A DNA stretch of 64,000 nt. Origin: Devosia pacifica. Its GTDB lineage: Bacteria > Pseudomonadota > Alphaproteobacteria > Rhizobiales > Devosiaceae. Under the pieces are notes generated by a model. The model did no database searches. It was not told the DNA's origin and worked only from the letters and a program-made list of their open reading frames with translations. Positions 43,537 through 52,546 of this stretch are shown here, piece after piece. Positions within the stretch are counted from its first letter, which is position 1. Each line of letters opens with the position of its first letter. The stretch covers positions 1,014,581-1,078,580 of the forward strand of contig NZ_BMZE01000002.1 in assembly GCF_014652635.1 (NCBI RefSeq). The letters are read 5' to 3'. The translations under genes were made by a program, and so were the position numbers.

Positions 43537-44760
43537 ATGACCGCACCGGTTTTCGGCATGACCTTTTCGTGCCCGGCTGATGAGCCGGTACCGGTTCTCG
43601 GCGCCGACTTTTCCAAGGCACTTCTCATCGAAACTTCCGAGGATGCAGATGCTACGGCATTCCCGCTCGATACCGCGGTTCGCTTCTCCTCGAGCGATAC
43701 CGCAATGGTGGCGAAGCTTGGGACCGGGCTGCTGGCCGATGCCGTTGCCGGTATCAACGCTCAGCTGACCGGGCTCAATGCCGGCGCTGACATCACGGTG
43801 GTACGCGTCAAGGAAGAGGACGCGGTTGCCGACACGGCCGCCAATATCGTCGATGTGCTGACCGGCATCGCGACAATCCCGTCGCAAGTGAACGCAACGC
43901 CGCGGCTAATCTGGTGCGGTCGCACCGCCTGGCGGGTCGATCTCGACACGACCAATCCGATCGTCGCGGCACTGCCGGCGGCGTGTGAGAAGCTGCTGGC
44001 CATCGCTGTTGTCGATGTCGATGACACCTCGGCGGCGAATGCCATAGATGCGCGCGAGACGATGAACTCAGAGCGGCTGCTGCCGGTCGGCATCGCGGCG
44101 CGGGTCTATGAGGATTCGAACCTGGTGACACGGGCCATGGGGCCGCGTGTGATCGGTCTTTTCATCCGCGTCGACAACCTCAACGAGGCCAAGCCGTTCG
44201 ACCCAATCGCCAACCGTGCCGTCTATGGCCTGGCCGCGCTCAGCCGCAAGATCCCGTTCTCGCTGCTCGATGGCTCGACCGAGGGCCAGCAGCTGCTCGA
44301 AAGCGAGGTTTCGATGGTTGCCAGTGGCGAGAGCGGCGTCGATGGCGCGATCGCCGACGGCGGGTTTGTGTTCATCGGCACCGACAACACCACGACTGGC
44401 GAACTGTGGAAACAGATCCACCAGGTGCGTGGCGCCGACTATCTAACTGTCAAGCTGATGCAGATCACGAGGCAGTTTCTCGGCCAGAAGATCACGGCCG
44501 ATCTGGCGGAGGCCTGGCTCAATTCAATCAAGTTCACGCTGCGCGACCATAAGGCCGATAACGACATTCTCGGCTATGAGGTCGATTTCCGCGCCGACAA
44601 GAACAGCCCCGAGCAGATCCGCCTCGGCCACCTGACCGTCAATCTCGGTATCGAACCGGCGCCGGCCTTCAAGGTCGCGCACCACGAGGTTCGGCGCTAC
44701 CGGCCTGCAGTCGAAGGGCTGGTGGCCGAGATTATCGCGCGGCTCAACGCTGTGAGCTGA
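43537..44760 (+). CDS. Contractile tail sheath protein
   Basis: A 407-residue structural protein resembling P2 FI. Marks: FGMTFSCPADEPVPVLGAD at the N-terminus, a TPRLIWCGRTAW segment and the C-terminal domain IAPYLTVKL-like DYLTVKLMQITRQFLGQKI with HHEVRRYRPAVEGLVAEI. The presence of sheath proves a contractile tail. GAAGGAGAG stands before the ATG; the preceding 120 bases probably hold the late tail promoter. Confidence 0.92.
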   Translation: MTAPVFGMTFSCPADEPVPVLGADFSKALLIETSEDADATAFPLDTAVRFSSSDTAMVAKLGTGLLADAVAGINAQLTGLNAGADITVVRVKEEDAVADTAANIVDVLTGIATIPSQVNATPRLIWCGRTAWRVDLDTTNPIVAALPAACEKLLAIAVVDVDDTSAANAIDARETMNSERLLPVGIAARVYEDSNLVTRAMGPRVIGLFIRVDNLNEAKPFDPIANRAVYGLAALSRKIPFSLLDGSTEGQQLLESEVSMVASGESGVDGAIADGGFVFIGTDNTTTGELWKQIHQVRGADYLTVKLMQITRQFLGQKITADLAEAWLNSIKFTLRDHKADNDILGYEVDFRADKNSPEQIRLGHLTVNLGIEPAPAFKVAHHEVRRYRPAVEGLVAEIIARLNAVS

Positions 44761-44826
44761 CATTCCTGACGGCGCTGTTGCGCTTCGCCGTCCACTCCCT
44801 GTTGCTATCCCATTTGAGGACCTAAC

Positions 44827-45345
44827 ATGCAGCCGCTATACCTGCTGACGGCCGTCGACCTGCGCCGTGCTACCGAGACCGGGTCGTCTCGTGCAGCGAC
44901 CATTTCGTCGCTTACCCTGCCTTCCATCCAGTTCGCCAATGCGGAGCACAACCCGGGTGGTGGTGTCGGTGCGGTGAACTTCGCCATTCCACGAATTCAG
45001 GCGCCCGAGCCGAAGTTCTCAGCCAAAGGCATCGACCGGGACATCTTTCGCGGCATGGGGCAGGTGGAACGCTGGACGTTCGCCGGCGCTTATCGCGAGA
45101 AGCGCTCCGGCGGCTCGGTCTCGATCGGTGGTCGCGGCCTCATCGAAGGCGCGATCACCATGTGGGAGCCTGACGAAAGCGATCCTGCAGAGTTCCAGGG
45201 CTGTAACCACAGCTTCACCGAGGTGACGCACTACGAGCTGACGCTCGGTGATGAAGAGCTGTTCTACTGGGACTTTTGGGAGCGGGTCGTGCGCGTTGCC
45301 GGCGTCGATCTCTTCGCCGATGAGCGTCGGGCTCTGGGGGCTTAA
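44827..45345 (+). CDS. Tail tube protein
   Basis: A 172-residue protein directly after the sheath, as P2 FII. Marks: LYLLTAVDLRRATETGSSRAA start and IEGAITMWEPDESDPAEFQGCNHSFTEVTHYEL with FYWDFWERVVRVAGVDL, the tube-family pattern. No ribosome site of strength is seen (TGAGGACCTAAC before the ATG). Confidence 0.9.
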   Translation: MQPLYLLTAVDLRRATETGSSRAATISSLTLPSIQFANAEHNPGGGVGAVNFAIPRIQAPEPKFSAKGIDRDIFRGMGQVERWTFAGAYREKRSGGSVSIGGRGLIEGAITMWEPDESDPAEFQGCNHSFTEVTHYELTLGDEELFYWDFWERVVRVAGVDLFADERRALGA

Positions 45346-45351
45346 GGACTC

Positions 45352-45770
45352 TCACGGCCCCACATTCTGCAGGATCGCATCAAGGAAGGCTCGGACCTCA
45401 AGATCGCTAACATTGGCGCAGTGATTTTCCATCGTCTGAAGATCAAGGATCTTATCTTCGGCGGTGGGCGCCAACCCGTAGGCGATAGCGCGCCATGCAC
45501 ATGCTTCGCGTCTATCGATACGGACGGCCCCGTCACAACCTGTGGCGAGACAGAACGACAAGTTCCGCGTGTCCTGATAGTCGGCCATGTATGCGCCGGC
45601 AAGGTAATCGGGAAACAGCTCGCGACTTCCTGAACACCATCACGATCGGGATCGTCCGGCTCGGGACACTCCAGTAGGTAATTGGAAGCATCCATCGATT
45701 GTGCGGCCGCAGGGGCCATCGTCCAGCCAAACCCGATGGCCAGAAACGCCGTGACTATAAAGACGCGCAT
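45352..45770 (-). pseudogene. Frameshifted small exported protein
   Basis: The first frame starts with a clear signal peptide (MRVFIVTAFLAIGFGWTMAP, cleaved after AAAQS) and NYLLECPEPDDPDRDG. Around 45617 the coding sense jumps to another frame that continues LFPDYLAGAYMADYQDTRNL and GCDGAVRIDRREACAWR, to the end at 45352. One frameshift restores a protein of about 138 residues with paired Cys, like small periplasmic proteins of Rhizobiales. It is oriented against the tail genes, between tube and chaperone, as a moron would be. A sequencing error is an alternative. Confidence 0.6.
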
Positions 45771-45817
45771 ATTTGATCCTCCACATAGAAACCAAGCCTC
45801 TAGAAAGTAGCAAACAC

Positions 45818-46135
45818 ATGACAGAATCCCGACCGCAAACCGTCACCGTGCCGCTGTCCGAACCCGTCACCTATGACGGCGTGACCTACACCGAACTCAC
45901 CTTCCGTCGCATGAAAGCGCGCGACACTCTCGTTGGTGAAGGTGAGACCATTGAGGTGATGGCAGGCTACAAGATGTTTGCTGCCCTCGCTGATGTGCCT
46001 GTCGAGGTGATCCTCGAACTCGACATGGAGGATATCTCAGAGATCGGCGCAAAGGTGGCGCCCCTGATGGGAAAGCGCGCGGCGGCGGCACTGGAAGCCG
46101 CCATGGAGAAGAGCCCGTCGCCTGGCGCGACGTGA
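45818..46135 (+). CDS. Tail assembly chaperone, short form (gpE-like)
   Basis: A 105-residue protein (start MTESRPQTVTV) with a YDGVTYTELTFRRMKARDTL segment typical of phage tail assembly proteins placed between tube and tape measure. It is the first part of a two-product chaperone: a slippery GGGAAAG at 46069-46075 lets ribosomes shift -1 to make the long form. The longer upstream frame is not used, as the start at 45818 is the first that matches the family. Confidence 0.85.
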   Translation: MTESRPQTVTVPLSEPVTYDGVTYTELTFRRMKARDTLVGEGETIEVMAGYKMFAALADVPVEVILELDMEDISEIGAKVAPLMGKRAAAALEAAMEKSPSPGAT

Positions 46136-46275
46136 TCCTTGCCATGGCCCGACACGGCAATTCGCCTGTCGATGCCGTCGAGGATTGGGATATCGACAAG
46201 CTGATCGACTATTCCCGCGCGCTCGGCGGACAGCTATCGCGGGAGAACAGGGGACGGGGAGGGAAGAGGCGTTAG
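46069..46275 (+). CDS. Tail chaperone extension by -1 frameshift (gpE-prime-like)
   Basis: From the slippery site the -1 frame stays open for 66 codons to a TAG at 46273-46275. It encodes VAWRDVILAMARHGNSPVDA and VEDWDIDKLIDYSRALGGQL, the expected extension type. The heptamer is in the correct phase (G GGA AAG) and identical to that of lambda G/GT. The full product would be 152 residues. The extension is too short for simple gene finders and would be missed or called as an overlapping gene. Confidence 0.82.
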   Translation, partial: GKARGGGTGSRHGEEPVAWRDVILAMARHGNSPVDAVEDWDIDKLIDYSRALGGQLSRENRGRGGKRR

Positions 46276-46333
46276 CTTACCACCTTGTCGCGACAGCTCT
46301 AGCTGCCGCGATATCGATTGGCGGCCCTTCCCA

Positions 46334-46564
46334 CTATTCAATAGGGAGTGGTGTTCCGTCTACCAAAGTTGCACGCGCACCTTGCGTATACTGCTTCGCT
46401 TTGCCGTTGATCGGGTACGCAACAGCTGTGCCTTCGACCTCCTGCACAATGAAGAGGCCGCCATAGCTGTCGTCCCATGAGGGGTGGCAGTGAACCACTC
46501 GATGTTCTTCGTAGTCTCCCCAGTTGCAGAGAACTGCCTGCCAACGTTCCTGTTTGATGAACAT
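46334..46564 (-). CDS. Hypothetical protein opposite the tail operon
   Basis: A 76-residue frame with coherent protein-like composition (MFIKQERWQAVLCNWGDY, HPSWDDSYGGLFIVQE) and a close GGAGCTA before the ATG. The same frame remains open and protein-like for about 40 more codons upstream without an ordinary start, so it may be a 5'-truncated gene. It sits between the chaperone and the tape measure, on the reverse strand, as a possible moron. Function unknown. Confidence 0.45.
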   Translation of the reverse strand: MFIKQERWQAVLCNWGDYEEHRVVHCHPSWDDSYGGLFIVQEVEGTAVAYPINGKAKQYTQGARATLVDGTPLPIE

Positions 46565-46720
46565 TAGCTCCAGGCCGTCTTTCGCATCATCCAGCGCGTC
46601 AGCGAACGCAAGGTGTGCGTCACAAGCAAAGCGCTCACTGCAAATACGAACCTTCGCATTGGCAAGTTCTCCTCTTCCACTGTTGGCAGACTACGCTGAC
46701 GCGCAGAAGAAAGTCCATTC

Positions 46721-49063
46721 ATGGCAACCCTGACCTCTCAGCTCATCGTCAGTCTGATTGATGAGGTGACGGCACCTGCACGTTCGATCGCAGGAACGGT
46801 GCGCAACCTGCAGTCGGCGCAGCGGGCCAACCGTGCCGAGATGGATGCCATGCGCGGCCGTATGGTCGATGCTGCAGCTGCGGCCTATGCAATGGCCAAA
46901 GCCGTCGCCGCACCGGTAAGAGCAGCTATCGAGTTCGAAAGCGCCATGGCGGATATCCGCAAGGTAGTGGACTTCGAAACGCCAGAGGCCTTTCAGGCCA
47001 TGAGCAAAGACATCGTTGCCATGTCGATGCGCTTGCCGATGGCGGCGAACGATATTGCGGCTATCGTCGCGGCAGCCGGGCAGGCCGGTATGGCAGGCAA
47101 AGATCTTCTGGCGTTTACCGAGATTGCCAGCAAGGTTGGCGTTGCCTTCGATATGTCCGGCAACGAGGTCGGCGAAGCGCTTGCGAAGATCAAGACGCAG
47201 CTCAACCTGACCGTCGCCGAAACCGGCGCATTGGCCGATGCCATCAACCACCTGTCGAACAACTCTGCATCGGCTGCGCCCGATATCGTTGACTTTATGA
47301 AGCGGGTTGCTTCGACCGGCGAGTTCTTCGGCTTCACCTCTGAACAGACGGCGGCGATCGGCTCGGCAATGATCGCGGCAGGCGCAGGTGCTGAGGTGGC
47401 GGCGACTTCGTTCCGAAATGTCGGCAGAGCGCTATCGCGCGGATCCTCGGCAACCAAAGGCCAAGCCGCTGCCTTTCAGCGTCTAGGCCTCGATGTCACA
47501 GAAGTGGCGCGCCAGTTCAACGAGGATGCTGTCGGCACGCTGCGCGATGTGATCGTCCGGATCAACGAGCTACCCGAGCACCTGCGCGCAAACACGCTCT
47601 CCGAGATCTTCGGCGACGAAGCGCGGGCGCTGCAGCCGCTGGTGACGCAGATTGATCTTTACGACGACGCGCTCCAATCTGTCGCTGATAAGACGGCATA
47701 TCTCGGTTCGACCGAAGAAGAATACGCCGCACGCGCTGCCACCACTGCGAACAATATGCAGCTGCTGGCAAACAAAGCACATGCCATCTCGATAGCGATC
47801 GGCAATGCGCTGCTGCCCGCGCTCAACGCCTTCGCCGATGCCATCGGGCCGGTACTGATTGCGATTGCCGATTTTGCTGCGCAGAATCCTGCGATCGTTC
47901 AGGCGATCATTGCCCTTGTGGGATCGCTGGTAGCTGTCCGCGTTGCTTCCGTTGCTGCTCGTTGGGGCTTTCTATTCCTCAAGGGTGGATTGATCGATAT
48001 CGCGTTGTTTGCGACCCGTGGCGCTGCGGCAATGCTGAGTTTGCTGAACCCGATCAATCTGGTGAAGGGCGCTATGGTAGCGCTGCGCTTCGCGGTGATC
48101 GGCACCGGCATCGGGGCGATCCTTGTAGGGATCGCGCTCGCCGGCATGTGGATCTACAACAACTGGAAAGGGCTAACCGCCTTCTTCGAAGGGTTCGGCT
48201 CTGCCTTCATGGCGGCGATCGAACCGATCATGCCAGTGCTCGGGCCGGTGGTCGATGCGGGTTCCGAGCTGCTCGGTTGGGTCAAAGGGCTCGTCGGACC
48301 CGTCGATGCCAGCGAGGGCGAATGGAGAAGCTGGGGCGAAACCCTTGGCGGCACAGTAGCCAATGCGATCCGCACCGTGGTCGAGGGCATCCAGTCGATC
48401 ATGTCGGCAGTTGGCAGCGCTGCTGCCAAGGCTGGCGAGCTTGCCAACGCGCTCGGAAGTTTAACGCTGCCTGAAGCCATCCAGTGGATCAAGGATATGG
48501 CGGCGACCGGCATCTCTTTGGCGATTGGGTTCGCAGAAATTGCTGTTCCCGAGATCATCGAGTGGCTCAAGAATATTATCGGGTCTGTCGCGAACTTTGG
48601 CATCTCGATCGACTGGCCTGATCCGCCTGAGTGGCTCGATTGGCTCATGAAGGAGGGCGCTCGTCTGCTCGGCATGGGCGGTGATGCCGGTCAAGTTGGA
48701 GGCGACGGCCGTGGCGCACTGATCAACAATGACGTGGATGCGGGGCTAAACGTTCCAGCAGGTGCTGCCTCAGCGGCCATTGATGGAACTAAGGCTGCCG
48801 GGGGGGGCATTCTTGGCGGCAAGACTTATCTCGTTGGGGAACATGGGCCGGAGCTGATCACGCCAAACCGGTCCGGCTTTGTCCATACTGCCAACCAGAC
48901 ATCACGAATGGTAGGTGGACGCGGGCCAATCCAGTTCGGCGACATCGTGATCAACGGCGTGCAGAACCCGACAGCGATCGTCGATGAGGTGATCCGTCAG
49001 CTCAACGACAGGGTTGGGCAGGCGTTTGACGGCATCCACGCCGACATCGAATATAGGGGGTAG
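46721..49063 (+). CDS. Phage tail tape measure protein
   Basis: A 780-residue protein that sets tail length. Helical, Ala-rich N-terminal coiled region (about 1-80); the TMP core domain with FESAMADIRKVVDFETPEAF, AAGQAGMAGKDLLAFTEIASK and LPEHLRANTLSEIFGDEARAL; three to four hydrophobic segments (about 385-480); and a C-terminus with GGKTYLVGEHGPELITPNRSG typical of these proteins. It is complete. The next gene of the expected operon (gpU) is displaced by 2.8 kb. Confidence 0.94.
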   Translation: MATLTSQLIVSLIDEVTAPARSIAGTVRNLQSAQRANRAEMDAMRGRMVDAAAAAYAMAKAVAAPVRAAIEFESAMADIRKVVDFETPEAFQAMSKDIVAMSMRLPMAANDIAAIVAAAGQAGMAGKDLLAFTEIASKVGVAFDMSGNEVGEALAKIKTQLNLTVAETGALADAINHLSNNSASAAPDIVDFMKRVASTGEFFGFTSEQTAAIGSAMIAAGAGAEVAATSFRNVGRALSRGSSATKGQAAAFQRLGLDVTEVARQFNEDAVGTLRDVIVRINELPEHLRANTLSEIFGDEARALQPLVTQIDLYDDALQSVADKTAYLGSTEEEYAARAATTANNMQLLANKAHAISIAIGNALLPALNAFADAIGPVLIAIADFAAQNPAIVQAIIALVGSLVAVRVASVAARWGFLFLKGGLIDIALFATRGAAAMLSLLNPINLVKGAMVALRFAVIGTGIGAILVGIALAGMWIYNNWKGLTAFFEGFGSAFMAAIEPIMPVLGPVVDAGSELLGWVKGLVGPVDASEGEWRSWGETLGGTVANAIRTVVEGIQSIMSAVGSAAAKAGELANALGSLTLPEAIQWIKDMAATGISLAIGFAEIAVPEIIEWLKNIIGSVANFGISIDWPDPPEWLDWLMKEGARLLGMGGDAGQVGGDGRGALINNDVDAGLNVPAGAASAAIDGTKAAGGGILGGKTYLVGEHGPELITPNRSGFVHTANQTSRMVGGRGPIQFGDIVINGVQNPTAIVDEVIRQLNDRVGQAFDGIHADIEYRG

Positions 49064-49250
49064 AACGGCCTATTTGAGAACCCACGACGAAGGTCCATTG
49101 TTGTGTCGACAACCTTGAAGACGTTAGTGCGTTCAGTAGTCCGATCCAAAAACCTGGAAGTCTGGACCAGCCATGCCGGTCATCCCGCCTGGGATATCCT
49201 TCATCCAGCAACGGAGCATTGAAGGTGGAAACCGGCCACTCTGGTTCATT

Positions 49251-50501
49251 TCACCTCTTGAGCGGGCGTCCAAACAGGTAGCCTTGTGCCAAATCGATGC
49301 CTAAGGTTTTCAACGTGGCCGCCTCCGCCTCTGTCTCGACGCCCTCTGCAACGATGCGAGCGCCCGTCTCCTTTGCAAAGAATACCATTGCGCTCGCTAG
49401 GCTGCGCCGTGACGGATCGCTGTCAATATCGCGTGTGAGATTCATGTCGAGCTTTATGATCTCAGGCTGCAAGTTGACAATATGCTGAAAGCTCGAATAA
49501 CCCGCTCCGGCGTCATCGATGGCTATGTACGCACCAAGGGCACGCAGCTTCGAAAGCGCCTCTTTTAGAGTGAGATAGTCTTCGACAATTGCATGCTCAG
49601 TAACCTCAACCATGACACGTTCAAGACGGTTGTTGGCGAGCAGCTCAACGATCTCAGGGTCATGCAGCGCGGCTGGAGATACGTTGAGAGATAGGCGCGT
49701 ATTCATGGGGAGTGTTTCAAGGCACTCCAGCGCCGACCGCATCGTCTCCGCCTCAAGCGCAATGCCCTTGCCGACCGCCTCGGCCTCCTTAAACCACGTG
49801 TCAGGAGTGCGCATGGGCTCTGCATCGAAGCGAGTCAGGGCTTCGAAAAAAACCGGCCTGCCTGTATCCAGCTCGACGATCGGCTGAAAGACTGGATAGA
49901 AGCTGCCCCTCGCCAGAAGTGCCGCGATGCGCTCGCGAGCAGTGTTGTGGACATGGTCCCGCTCTTCCTCGGCAATCACCACCTCGGCGGCAAGATCGGC
50001 AAACATCCGCATAGTGTCGAGGTCACGATCGTTGAGACTGCCATTGGCTTTGCGGCTCAAGCAGCAGAACATGCCATATGGTTCTCCGTTTGGGCGGCGG
50101 ATTGGAATGCTGATATGCGAGCCAATCGGTACCTGCTGCGTAATCGGCATTTCGCGCGCAGAAGGAAAATCTGCGGTGTCCGGCATCAATTGAGGCAAAC
50201 GCCCCTCGAGGATATGACCGCAATATACGGCATCCAGTGGCATGCTTTGCCCCGGCTGGATGACCGCCTCTAGTCCCGGTGCGTCAACGCGCTGAAAGAC
50301 AGTTCTGTCGCCTTCGATTCTCGAAAGATAAGCGACTTCCATGTTGAGATGCTTCCGTATCGTCGAAAGAGCCCTCTGTACGAGGTCGCCCCCCGAACTG
50401 CTATCTAGGTCATTGTCGATACTGCTATCTAGGTCATTGTCGATAGAGCGCGCGAGGTCACGCATCAGAGCCTCCGTAATTAGGCTTAAGAGCTTACGCA
50501 C
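49251..50501 (-). CDS. GAF-EAL c-di-GMP phosphodiesterase inside the tail operon
   Basis: A 416-residue enzyme. The GAF-type sensor domain spans about 35-170. The EAL domain (about 190-410) keeps its catalytic set: EALTRF, LNVSP (Asn), EVTEH (Glu), IDDAGAGYS (Asp pair), IIKLD (Lys), AEGVE and QGYLFGRP. It should hydrolyse c-di-GMP to pGpG. A 24-bp tandem duplication near the 5' end encodes a repeated DNDLDSS. Start 50501, with a possible later Met at 50465. Oriented against the tail genes. Confidence 0.92.
   Translation of the reverse strand: MRKLLSLITEALMRDLARSIDNDLDSSIDNDLDSSSGGDLVQRALSTIRKHLNMEVAYLSRIEGDRTVFQRVDAPGLEAVIQPGQSMPLDAVYCGHILEGRLPQLMPDTADFPSAREMPITQQVPIGSHISIPIRRPNGEPYGMFCCLSRKANGSLNDRDLDTMRMFADLAAEVVIAEEERDHVHNTARERIAALLARGSFYPVFQPIVELDTGRPVFFEALTRFDAEPMRTPDTWFKEAEAVGKGIALEAETMRSALECLETLPMNTRLSLNVSPAALHDPEIVELLANNRLERVMVEVTEHAIVEDYLTLKEALSKLRALGAYIAIDDAGAGYSSFQHIVNLQPEIIKLDMNLTRDIDSDPSRRSLASAMVFFAKETGARIVAEGVETEAEAATLKTLGIDLAQGYLFGRPLKR
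50397..50444 (-). repeat. Two exact 24-bp tandem repeats in the EAL gene
   Basis: The same 24 bases (ACTGCTATCTAGGTCATTGT then CGAT on the plus strand) occur twice in direct order at 50397-50420 and 50421-50444. They encode two copies of an Asp-rich octapeptide near the start of the EAL protein. Being in-frame, copy-number change would not break the gene. Confidence 0.93.
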
Positions 50502-50645
50502 GCACGGTTAATATACTCTACTTGTCGCTTTAACGTGATCGCCTAAGCGACGGTATAATTCGGCACGACTTCAGCGGCAGAGTCTACGCAATGAGCGAGT
50601 TCGTAGATGCGGAACCTCATGAAAACACATAAGGGGCGGCATGCT

Positions 50646-51725
50646 TTAAGCCGCCATTACTTTTGCGGAAAACTCCGTGCGATTGCGCCCTTGTTTCTTG
50701 GCGCGATACAGCGCACGATCCGCATGGCGGAGAGAGGTGACTGCATCAAATGTTGTCTCCGCCCAGAACCCACCGACACTTGTCGATATTTGCTTCAACG
50801 GCGTGCTTTTGGGCACTGAAATTTCACTGATAGCTATCTGGAGTCGTTCAGCTATGCGTTGTGATGCAAGTTCGTCCGTCCTTGGCAGGACCACGACAAA
50901 CTCTTCGCCGCCAAAGCGCGCAACGATGTCTTGCTGCCGCAGGCTTCGCTTCAGGAGCGATGCAACTGCGACCAGCACTTCGTCCCCTGCCGAATGACCG
51001 TAGACATCGTTAATCGATTTGAAGTGGTCGAGATCGAAGATCAAAACAGCAGCGCTTTCGCCCCCGACAATCACCGGTTCGAGCTCTCTCTCGAACCCGC
51101 GTCGATTCAAGAGACCGGTCAATGGATCCGTGGCGGCTTGTAGCTTCAGCTGCCCGAACCTGTGCGCAATCACCCGCTCCCGCATCATCAGACCACCAAA
51201 TAAGACGGCGCCAATTAGGTTGAATGCCACAATATAAGGGCCGGCATTCAGTAACAGCGATAGCATCGTCTCGAGCGGCAACAGCATTGTGGCGACAAGC
51301 GAAGAGGACACGCCGGCCCCCAGAAGGAGAAGGCAGCGAGGATGTGCGCAATCCCGCTCTCGTGTCGCATATCCCCAGAGGAGACCTGCGCACGCAGCGA
51401 TGCTCATCGCCAAGAGCCCGGCGCCAACCCCTGCTCCGCCTAATGCAATGCGTGACGGAGCGGCTATTGCCAGACTAGCTGCGGCGCCTAACGGACCGAG
51501 AAATGCTGCCGAAAGCCCTACGAAGAGGTTTCGAGGATCAACGAAGACCCCAGTGGCAATAGGTATCGGATTCTGCATTGCCAGCGCAGCGGCAGCCCCG
51601 AACAGTGCCCCAACGGCAATGTTCATTGCATGGAGATTGAGGCGCATACGTAGCGAAAGACCAAATGCGACCGCCAGCAAAGCGGCCAACCCAAATGAGT
51701 TCAGATAAGCGACTGCGAAACTCAT
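50646..51725 (-). CDS. 5TM-GGDEF diguanylate cyclase inside the tail operon
   Basis: A 359-residue membrane cyclase. Five to six N-terminal helices of the 5TMR-LYT sensor type (GVFVDPRNLFVGLSAAFLGP is typical) precede a GGDEF domain (about 190-355). The active site is GGEEF; the inhibitory I-site RQQD stands five residues upstream of it, so product feedback is expected. DPLTGLLNRRGF and DLDHFKSINDVYGH are complete. The start at MSFAVAYLN follows GGGAGGA; the longer frame upstream is not used. Confidence 0.92.
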   Translation of the reverse strand: MSFAVAYLNSFGLAALLAVAFGLSLRMRLNLHAMNIAVGALFGAAAALAMQNPIPIATGVFVDPRNLFVGLSAAFLGPLGAAASLAIAAPSRIALGGAGVGAGLLAMSIAACAGLLWGYATRERDCAHPRCLLLLGAGVSSSLVATMLLPLETMLSLLLNAGPYIVAFNLIGAVLFGGLMMRERVIAHRFGQLKLQAATDPLTGLLNRRGFERELEPVIVGGESAAVLIFDLDHFKSINDVYGHSAGDEVLVAVASLLKRSLRQQDIVARFGGEEFVVVLPRTDELASQRIAERLQIAISEISVPKSTPLKQISTSVGGFWAETTFDAVTSLRHADRALYRAKKQGRNRTEFSAKVMAA

Positions 51726-51872
51726 TCCGGTGTCCTCCCTTTGGGCGCTCTGCAGGCTATTCACAGACCTTGCTCGCACGATGAACGATCGGTGAACCGC
51801 CGCATCGCAAGCCCACCAGTTTGCTCCGCCTTTTTGAGGTTGAGACCAGTTCATCAGCTCAAAGGAAATGCC

Positions 51873-52319
51873 ATGCTCTACCAAATCGGGCCGATCGCGC
51901 TCGGTACGCGGCCGTTTTCGGCTGACTCGCTCAGCCGTGCTGGCGGCGCTGACCTCGCAGTCAAACCGCTGATGAATGCGCTCCCCGGCCGGGAATTCAT
52001 GGGTGAGGCCGATGAGAAGATCTCGATCTCAGGTCAGCTGCTGCCGACGAAGATCGGCGGGATGACTGAGCTCGAGATGGCGCATGCACTGAGCCGCCAA
52101 GGGACCGCGCTGCCGGTAATGCGCGGCGACGGCAAGATGTTCGGCTGGTTTGCGATCGAGAGCGTCAGTGAAGGCCACGAAGAGCTGCTGCGCGACGGCA
52201 TGGGCTTTGTCGTGAAGTATCAGCTCGCCCTGGTGAAGGTGGAGCCGGATGCCGGCAATGTGGCGGCGCCGGCGGGCGGTATCGTCGGCATGTTACTCTC
52301 TCTGTTCGAGGCCCTCTGA
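51873..52319 (+). CDS. Phage tail protein gpU
   Basis: A 148-residue structural protein. MLYQIGPIALGTRPFSADSL and EFMGEADEKISISGQLLPTK match P2 gpU. The start at 51873 follows AAAGGAAA. It resumes the tail operon after the c-di-GMP genes and is coupled to gpX by one base. Confidence 0.92.
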   Translation: MLYQIGPIALGTRPFSADSLSRAGGADLAVKPLMNALPGREFMGEADEKISISGQLLPTKIGGMTELEMAHALSRQGTALPVMRGDGKMFGWFAIESVSEGHEELLRDGMGFVVKYQLALVKVEPDAGNVAAPAGGIVGMLLSLFEAL

Positions 52320-52546
52320 TGGAAACCGTAACGATCACCCGCGAGCGAATGGCGCTCGACCTGTTGCTCTGGCGCCGATTCGGCGGGGCAGGGCGGGCAC
52401 TGATTGCATCCACGCTCACCCTGAACCCGGGCCTTGCCGCACTAGGGCCGGTCCTGCCGCTCGGCGCCGTCGTGACGCTGCCGGAGCCGCCGATCGAGGC
52501 CTCGCAGCGCTCGCGCAAGGTGCTCTCGCTGTTCGGAGACGCCTGA
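52319..52546 (+). CDS. Phage tail protein gpX (LysM-like)
   Basis: A 75-residue protein. The segment LDLLLWRRFGGAG and PGLAALGPVLPLGAVVTLPEPP is the typical gpX tail protein with a LysM-like fold that binds at the tail hub. Overlaps gpU and gpD starts. Confidence 0.92.
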   Translation: METVTITRERMALDLLLWRRFGGAGRALIASTLTLNPGLAALGPVLPLGAVVTLPEPPIEASQRSRKVLSLFGDA

